A stretch of DNA of 64,000 bases from Spirochaetales bacterium (lineage in GTDB: Bacteria; Spirochaetota; Spirochaetia; UBA9216), in assembly GCA_016342585.1 (NCBI GenBank), contig JAEINK010000011.1, positions 37,628 to 101,627 of the forward strand, read 5' to 3'. Position numbers and translations under genes: made by a program. The notes below the pieces were generated by a model. The model was given only the letters and a program-made list of their open reading frames with translations. It had not been told where the DNA came from and ran no database searches. Shown piece by piece: positions 58,822 to 64,000 of the stretch. Positions within the stretch are counted from its first letter, which is position 1. Every line of letters begins with the position of its first letter.

Positions 58822-59656
58822 CGGCTGTTAATTCTGTTTCGGGGTAGATTTGCCGGTGCCCCGGGGGCATGGAGTTGTATACCCACTTAAGATCGACTTT
58901 CCCTGTTCTTCCAAAGACGGTCTTCTTATACCCTGAGAATATTCCTCTTAACAGCACGCTTTCCATTTGAAGATTCATACAGAATATTGCTGTTTCGGTC
59001 CCGGGTAAAATTTCGTTAAGCTCTTCTGCGAATGGTGATGAGTTAAATATAATTGAGTTTCCATGAATACCGGTGGACTGAATTATTGGTATGATTTTGG
59101 GATATCCCTCGTTATTGATAAAAGAAAGGAAGCATAGGGAATCGATCTTATTTATAAGATTTTCGGAAAATGGATTCAGGATTCTGTTTTCGCGATTGTT
59201 CCTGAACAATCCTGCGGCTGCTCTTGTTTTTAAAGCTGATCCTATAATTGCCCCCATGGGCAGACTTCTTTTTTGAATCAGTGAAATGAGATCCATATAA
59301 TGTACCGTGTTAATCCCGAAATAGGAGTTGTATCTGAACATCGGCAGGGTATTGTACTCTTCGTATTCGGGGCCATGGGTCTCTTTTTTATACCAGAGAG
59401 CCGAGCCGCTCCAGAACTCTTTGTTTAAAGTCATGATTAAAAAACCTGTCTTTCGGTTTTTTTCCATATTTGCTTTGCTGATTCCTTTACAGAATTCACC
59501 GGCGGTAATTTTTTCAGCACTTATGGCTTGAAGACTGGTAAGCAGGCTGATATGGGGAAGCCCTCCGTCATTAATTGTGGCGGCCAAACCTATCGTTTCG
59601 GCAGGTTTTGTAGCAGGAATATCTTTCTCCTGAAATTTGTTATATTCATTGTTCAT
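58808..59656 (-). CDS. Split-barrel (PNPOx-like) protein of the glycyl radical operon
   Basis: 282 residues. Two segments look like pyridoxamine-phosphate-oxidase-type barrels: GLAATINDGGLPHISLLTS (about 23-41) and LCFLSFINNEGYPKIIPIIQ (about 176-195), so it may be a duplicated or double split barrel that binds FMN, haem or another flavin. No family name recognised. It starts 10 bases inside the activase gene after AAAGGAG, so it is clearly co-translated. Its role with the glycyl radical enzyme is unknown. Confidence 0.7.
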   Translation of the reverse strand: MNNEYNKFQEKDIPATKPAETIGLAATINDGGLPHISLLTSLQAISAEKITAGEFCKGISKANMEKNRKTGFLIMTLNKEFWSGSALWYKKETHGPEYEEYNTLPMFRYNSYFGINTVHYMDLISLIQKRSLPMGAIIGSALKTRAAAGLFRNNRENRILNPFSENLINKIDSLCFLSFINNEGYPKIIPIIQSTGIHGNSIIFNSSPFAEELNEILPGTETAIFCMNLQMESVLLRGIFSGYKKTVFGRTGKVDLKWVYNSMPPGHRQIYPETELTAVSQF

Positions 59657-60629
59657 TTAAAACTCCTTTAGTAGTGCTACCACTCCAGCTGACTTTGATT
59701 CTTTTTTTCGGATCCATTTTGGCCAGAGTCATATCGGCAATATTATATAAATTCACAATTTGATTCTCATCAACCAGTTTGGTCCCTTCTAATTTCCACT
59801 CCAGTCCAAGTCGCTTATATTTATCCGCGCAGAGATTATTAAAGGTTAAAAGTTCCCATTTTAGGATACCCCTATGTTTTGCTTTTTTATTGACATCGGC
59901 TATAAGCAAGGTTAATTTATAAATATTATTTTCACTGTTGGTACAGCCTGGGATGATCGGGGTTCTAATCCAGATCTCTGCATCAGAGCGGCAGGCAAGA
60001 TCAATGTTTTTAAGTATTTGAATGTTTCCCTGTCCAGTCAGTAATTTATGTTGATCGTTGTCTGCATGCTTAAGATCGAAGAGTACCAGATCTGTGAAGG
60101 GTAGAAGTTTTTCCAGACTGGAAGACGCTGCAGCCCCGCATGTATCAAGGGCTGTATGAATTCTCTCTTTCTTCAGACATTTAAGAAGTTCAAGGACAAA
60201 GTCCGACTGCAGTACCGGCTCTCCACCGCTTATCGTGATGCCCCCACCGGATTTTTCAAAGTAGACCCTGTCTTTTAGTAATTCCATGGCAAGTTCTTCA
60301 GGTTCCCGGTAAGTGCCAATCTGTGTCATGGCTCCGGATGGACAGGTTTCCACGCATCGGGTACAGCTCCCGCATTTCTCCCTGTCGATCTCGACCCCCC
60401 GGGGAGTGAGGTTGATTGCATTATTTTCACAAACTTCTGTGCATAAGCCGCAGGCGATACATTTAACACCATACCACTGTACTTGAATACCCGGTTGAAT
60501 ACTCTCCGGATTATGGCACCAGCAGCATTTCAAGCTGCATCCCTTCATGAAGACGGTTGTTCGTAAACCCGGGCCGTCCTCGGTGGACATTCGCTGTATT
60601 TCTAGGACACTTCCTTTTATTCCTGCCAC
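59646..60629 (-). CDS. Glycyl radical enzyme activase (radical SAM)
   Basis: 327 residues. Radical-SAM cysteines CSLKCCWC near residue 31-38, then an inserted bis-[4Fe-4S] ferredoxin domain (CIACGLCTEVCENNAIN and CGSCTRCVETCPSGAM, about 57-110) as in most activases of the non-PFL types. GGGITISGGEPVLQ binds SAM. It abstracts a hydrogen from the partner Gly to form the radical. Starts at GTG overlapping the enzyme's stop by one base, with GAGGGG upstream. Confidence 0.93.
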   Translation of the reverse strand: MAGIKGSVLEIQRMSTEDGPGLRTTVFMKGCSLKCCWCHNPESIQPGIQVQWYGVKCIACGLCTEVCENNAINLTPRGVEIDREKCGSCTRCVETCPSGAMTQIGTYREPEELAMELLKDRVYFEKSGGGITISGGEPVLQSDFVLELLKCLKKERIHTALDTCGAAASSSLEKLLPFTDLVLFDLKHADNDQHKLLTGQGNIQILKNIDLACRSDAEIWIRTPIIPGCTNSENNIYKLTLLIADVNKKAKHRGILKWELLTFNNLCADKYKRLGLEWKLEGTKLVDENQIVNLYNIADMTLAKMDPKKRIKVSWSGSTTKGVLNEQ

Positions 60630-63121
60630 TATATCCCCTCGTGACTGATTCGTGCGATTACTTCATTCTGAAGTTCCCGGCCGATAGATGTGAAATAGGC
60701 GTTGTATCCGGTAATTCTTACCAGGAGATTCGAATAATCTTCCGGATTTTTCTGGGCATCCTTAAGCATTTCCGGATCGAGAATGTTTATCTGAAGGGCT
60801 GTTCCTCCGTTTTCGGAATAGGATTTTAGAAAGGCCTTGAACTTATTCTTATGGTCCGGGTCCCGCAGGATCGATGGATTAAAGGTTATTGTATGGCTTG
60901 CCCCGTTGGGTAGTATATTGTTAAACTCCTGCCAGTCGCCTGCTGTACCCAATGTGTCGGGGGATTTCCCTCCCAGAACTTTTCCCACAGAATTGGTATT
61001 TGCTGTGGGGCCGTTAATATCTGCACCGTTAGAGGGGCAGATGGCATTGGACAGGAATTGTCCTTTTGTTCTTCCGTCGGCACTGGCTGCCATGATAAAT
61101 CCATCTCCCGCCCAGTAATTCCAGCTGAGCATCCCGGGTCGAAACTGTCTACCGGTTGATCGGGTTTTATATTTCCAGACCTCTTCGGTCCAGAACCTCA
61201 TTACTTCTTCTGCCAATTTGTCGGCCTCATCATCATCCCTGCCGTATTTTGGTGCCTTGTTTTTTGCCCGGGCCTGGAGAATCTCGTGGCTCTCCCAGTT
61301 GTCTTTTAATGCCTGTACAAGTTCTTTCATGGTGCATTTTTTTTCATCAAATACCAGGTATTTGATAGCTAGAAGGGAGTCGACTGTGGTGGCATAGGTT
61401 ACTGCCTCCACAGTAGTAAAACTCAGCTCTGAACCACCTTCGGTTACATCCTTTCCTCTGTCGGCACAACCCTTGATTAATGAAGAGAGGTAGGGTGTTC
61501 GGAAATATTCTGCCCGGACAGATTCGCTCAGTTCATAGGTATTTACACACTTTTCAATTATGTATGAGGTCTGGGTTTTATATGCCTCGAAGTAATCCTC
61601 CCAGGTTTTAAAGTTTTCAGGGGCTCCTGTGGCCGGTCCATCCTGCTTTATTCTTTCGGTCTTTCCGCTCATAATATCGGTAAATGGAATAAGGTCTCTG
61701 CCATTGTTCATGGCCAGCTCAACGGCTTTTAGTATATTGAGATTATTATCTACGGTTCCAGATCTGTCATTGCCTGCCATCGTATTTTCAAGACAACCGA
61801 CAGGAGCATACTCATAAACATTCTCAAGGTTGATTAGAGTCTCAACTTTGGCCATAGCCGACTCTTTCATCATTCCCGCCATGGAGCGTTCGTCGAAATT
61901 CAGAAGAAAGGGAGCACCCTGACTTCCGGCAATCATCTCTATCAACTTATCAAGAAGAGGTTCCGGAGTATTACGGTGAATTCTAACATTTGGTTTTGGT
62001 TCCAAAATGGGAGACATATCATCGATAACCTCAAGGAGTAACCAGGTCAGATCGTTTGTCATATCTTTACCGTTTTTACCCATTCCGGACAGAGTAAAAA
62101 GCTGACCGAAACCTGCGGTAATACCATTGTTTCCATTTCTGATCATGGCATCATATGCTGTATTACAGTGGACCCAGAAGCATTTTAGAATTTCACCAGC
62201 TAAATCCCTGTCCATTCCTTCCCGTATTGATTTTTCATAATAGGGGAGGAGGTATTGATCAAGTCTTCCGAAGGATACTCCCGGTCCCGGATAATTCTCA
62301 TCTGTCATTACAAGCATATGGGTAATCCAGAGAGACTGCAGGGCTTCCCAGAAGGTCTCCGCGGGCTTTTCCGGAACCTTGCTCAGGTTGGAAGCCATGG
62401 TTTCAAGTTCCGCCTTTCGTACTGAATCCTTCTCTTCGGCGGCCTCTTTAAGGCAGATTGATGCATATCTCTCCGCAAGTTCTACGGGCATCCGGGATGC
62501 AGTTATCATGGCCTGCAGCTGCTCGCCTGCTTTTCCTGTTTGTTCTTCTCTGGAAAGTAAGTGAAACTTATCTTCCAGTTCCAGTTTGATCCCATTCCAG
62601 CCTTTTTGAAGAACCGAAGGATAGTCCGGAATCAGGTGTCCGCTTGTGGCACCGCTGTTACCGTATCCATGATCGTGAAACCATTTAACCGCCTTTCTTG
62701 CTCCATTTTTTCCAAGAAGTTTTTTGTCAAAATCTTTCTGTTCCTTCTTTGTTAAACAGAAGGAGGTTTGTACATTAAATCTCGAACCGGCAATCAGGTC
62801 TCCCGGGAGGATTTCGGCTGGAACATATTTTACAATCACTTCCTTGACAAACCATGCCCTTCTCATGACTAGAGGGCGGTCCCAGAAGTCAGCCGGTAGT
62901 GAAATAGGTCTTGCACTCTGTCTGTATGATGAGCGTATGGGTTGGAGCAGGGCGAAGGTCTCCGGGACAATGTAATAGGTCATTTCATTGTACTGGATAT
63001 CCCAGTCCGTTCCGGTGGACCAGGATGTGAACTCGTTATTCCAATTCCTACCGTTCCCTTTGAAATAATAATCTCGGAGCCATTTTATCCTGGGACTTAA
63101 ATTTTTTGGTTTTTTTAACAT
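60629..63121 (-). CDS. Glycyl radical enzyme, decarboxylase/dehydratase-like
   Basis: 830 residues. Active-site loop APVGCLEN (Cys443, Glu445) and radical motif RITGYNAYF (Gly805) 26 residues from the end. The segments RRAWFVKEVIVKYVPAEILPGD, GCLE and APKYGRDDDEAD, and the ending EVIARISHEGI, resemble 4-hydroxyphenylacetate decarboxylase (HpdB) more than PFL, but no small HpdC-type subunit is nearby. An arylacetate decarboxylase or another subgroup is possible; substrate not set. GAGGAGG before ATG; starts 7 bases inside the GntR gene. Confidence 0.88.
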   Translation of the reverse strand: MLKKPKNLSPRIKWLRDYYFKGNGRNWNNEFTSWSTGTDWDIQYNEMTYYIVPETFALLQPIRSSYRQSARPISLPADFWDRPLVMRRAWFVKEVIVKYVPAEILPGDLIAGSRFNVQTSFCLTKKEQKDFDKKLLGKNGARKAVKWFHDHGYGNSGATSGHLIPDYPSVLQKGWNGIKLELEDKFHLLSREEQTGKAGEQLQAMITASRMPVELAERYASICLKEAAEEKDSVRKAELETMASNLSKVPEKPAETFWEALQSLWITHMLVMTDENYPGPGVSFGRLDQYLLPYYEKSIREGMDRDLAGEILKCFWVHCNTAYDAMIRNGNNGITAGFGQLFTLSGMGKNGKDMTNDLTWLLLEVIDDMSPILEPKPNVRIHRNTPEPLLDKLIEMIAGSQGAPFLLNFDERSMAGMMKESAMAKVETLINLENVYEYAPVGCLENTMAGNDRSGTVDNNLNILKAVELAMNNGRDLIPFTDIMSGKTERIKQDGPATGAPENFKTWEDYFEAYKTQTSYIIEKCVNTYELSESVRAEYFRTPYLSSLIKGCADRGKDVTEGGSELSFTTVEAVTYATTVDSLLAIKYLVFDEKKCTMKELVQALKDNWESHEILQARAKNKAPKYGRDDDEADKLAEEVMRFWTEEVWKYKTRSTGRQFRPGMLSWNYWAGDGFIMAASADGRTKGQFLSNAICPSNGADINGPTANTNSVGKVLGGKSPDTLGTAGDWQEFNNILPNGASHTITFNPSILRDPDHKNKFKAFLKSYSENGGTALQINILDPEMLKDAQKNPEDYSNLLVRITGYNAYFTSIGRELQNEVIARISHEGI

Positions 63122-63834
63122 AAATTCCTCCTCAGCGCTGCCTCGCCATCGGTAAGCAGTTTCCTCATCAATTTTCCAGATTTATCCTTTTCCCCGTTTC
63201 TGATGGACCGGCATATTTCTTCATGAGTTTCAAATATTTTACTGTCAAGTTCTGTGAGTCTGTAAAATATCCGGGTAAGATTTGTATATACTGCCCGGCA
63301 GGAGTTGAGAAGTAGGGGGTATACTATATTTCCGGAAGCGGAAGCTACGGCCAGATGAAACTCAAAATCAAGTAGAACTATGTTTTCTATATCTTCACCG
63401 GAGAGGAGTTTTTCTTTTTCAATAATGGATTCCAGTTCCTTTATTTCCGATTCCGATCGGTTTTCGGCTGCTTCGGCTGCTGCCTCTGTCTCTATGAGTA
63501 TTCTTGCCTTGAAAAGACTTTCGGCAACCTTTCGGTCGAGTTCGCCCTCTCCGTATTCAAAGAGGGAGTTAAGTAAAAGCAGGGAACCGGTTTTCCTGTA
63601 ATCATTTACAATCCATCCCGATCGTGTTCTAAGGGATACAAGTCCTTTTACCTCAAGATCGAGCAGGCCTTCGTGGACAACCTGCCTGCTCACATCGAGC
63701 TGCTTTGCAAGTTCCCGTTCTGAGGGAAGTTTTTTTCCAATCTGTATCTGCCCTGAAAGAATCAGATTTTCAAATTTCTGGATAAAAATATTTATAAGGC
63801 TATCTTTCTGTATTGGTTCAAGAAGTGATATCAT
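63115..63834 (-). CDS. FadR-like GntR-family transcriptional regulator
   Basis: 239 residues from ATG 63832-63834, preceded by AGGG; an ATG at 63844-63846 four codons earlier has no ribosome site. GntR winged helix (about 30-75: KLPSERELAKQLDVSRQVVHEGL) and an FCD ligand domain (about 95-230, metal-binding DLEFHLAVASASGN and a late His). Probably controls the glycyl radical operon that it heads. Ligand likely a carboxylate. Confidence 0.92.
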   Translation of the reverse strand: MISLLEPIQKDSLINIFIQKFENLILSGQIQIGKKLPSERELAKQLDVSRQVVHEGLLDLEVKGLVSLRTRSGWIVNDYRKTGSLLLLNSLFEYGEGELDRKVAESLFKARILIETEAAAEAAENRSESEIKELESIIEKEKLLSGEDIENIVLLDFEFHLAVASASGNIVYPLLLNSCRAVYTNLTRIFYRLTELDSKIFETHEEICRSIRNGEKDKSGKLMRKLLTDGEAALRRNLC

Positions 63835-63852
63835 ATTTGCCCTCATTGGTAA

Positions 63853-63865
63853 CTGGTATTACCAG
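63853..63865. promoter_or_regulatory. FadR-type operator palindrome
   Basis: CTGGTATTACCAG, a perfect 13-base palindrome with TGGT-N3-ACCA, the consensus form of FadR/FCD GntR regulators. It sits just after the -10, over the start of transcription. A degenerate copy, CTGGTATGAGCAT (63878-63890), lies 25 bases away within the spacer. Confidence 0.75.
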
Positions 63866-63868
63866 ATA

Positions 63869-63897
63869 AGTGTAAACCTGGTATGAGCATCTGTCAA
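63869..63897 (-). promoter_or_regulatory. Sigma-70 promoter of the glycyl radical operon
   Basis: TTGACA (63892-63897) and TACACT (63869-63874) with a 17-base spacer on the minus strand. The leader to the GntR start is about 28 bases and carries the operator, which fits autoregulation. Confidence 0.75.
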
Positions 63898-63930
63898 TCT
63901 TTTTCTGAGCCCGCAGTTAAGACCCCGAAT

Positions 63931-63942
63931 GTTAATATTAAC
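63931..63942. promoter_or_regulatory. AT palindrome near right edge
   Basis: GTTAATATTAAC, perfect 12-base palindrome about 34 bases upstream of the -35 of the glycyl radical promoter. It may be an extra regulator site or belong to a gene beyond the window; nothing else is seen at 63898-64000. Confidence 0.3.
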
Positions 63943-64000
63943 TGTCACCCTATGAGAAGATAAAAAAAGAGCCCCATGAATCTCTGTTACTATGTTTCTA

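Overview
The window reads as the chromosome of a Gram-negative, probably strictly anaerobic heterotroph. The evidence is a lipoprotein signal (cut gene at the left edge), two predicted outer-membrane beta-barrel proteins, several oxygen-sensitive systems (aldehyde:ferredoxin oxidoreductase, a glycyl radical enzyme with its activase, polyferredoxin proteins) and no oxygen respiration genes. Gene content and style, with many PAS kinases, GPH sugar symport and an AraM-type dehydrogenase, would fit a free-living spirochaete, but this is only a guess. No tRNA, rRNA, CRISPR array, insertion sequence or prophage was seen; the gene order looks like ordinary, densely packed chromosome.

1-4.7 kb: a truncated lipoprotein, MobA, a TetR regulator, and a tungsten/molybdenum aldehyde oxidoreductase operon (AOR, two-cluster ferredoxin, MoaD-like GG-tailed protein) with two near-identical palindromes upstream. 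4.7-15.9 kb, all on the minus strand: one 13-gene operon for an Mrp-antiporter-linked, Mbx/complex I-like membrane oxidoreductase (mnhE, F, G, mbhD-like, mnhB, mnhC, a double antiporter subunit, nuoH, B, C, D), ending in a polyferredoxin-GltD flavoprotein fusion and a ferritin-like protein. The likely job is electron transfer between ferredoxin and NAD(P)H coupled to Na+/H+ pumping. AOR would feed reduced ferredoxin into the same pool.

16-29.5 kb: ABC exporter, small RRM protein, glycerol-1-phosphate dehydrogenase, OMP, PAS kinase, MFS transporter, LacZ with a divergent AraC regulator, and RecQ. 29.6-39.1 kb: a Cache-domain kinase and an NtrC-type regulator, then a good sigma-54 promoter in front of a small membrane protein and an SSS symporter; this looks like a self-contained solute sensing and uptake unit. 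A BvgS-like hybrid kinase converges on it. 39.4-42.2 kb: CoA-disulfide reductase with two rhodanese domains, divergent from a TetR regulator.

42.2-49.6 kb: a carbohydrate operon made of a GPH symporter, GH105 unsaturated-uronyl hydrolase, a 685-residue protein I do not recognise, GH1 glycosidase and a TIM-barrel isomerase, with a methyltransferase after it. None of the enzymes has an export signal, so it should process imported oligosaccharide in the cytoplasm. 49.6-58.8 kb: OMP, SDR, UPF0316 protein, N-acetylglutamate synthase, Gfo/Idh oxidoreductase, flavodoxin-like protein, BaiN/HI0933-like flavoprotein and a TPR-GAF-GGDEF protein. 58.8-63.9 kb, minus strand: a FadR-like regulator, a decarboxylase-like glycyl radical enzyme, its activase and a split-barrel protein, all overlapping, behind a sigma-70 promoter that carries a FadR-type palindrome.

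The most interesting points are the unusual composition of the Mbx-like complex (fused antiporter subunits, flavoprotein fusion, incomplete NiFe and cluster ligand sets), the unknown 685-residue protein, the glycyl radical operon with its split-barrel partner, and the AOR-ferredoxin-MoaD operon.
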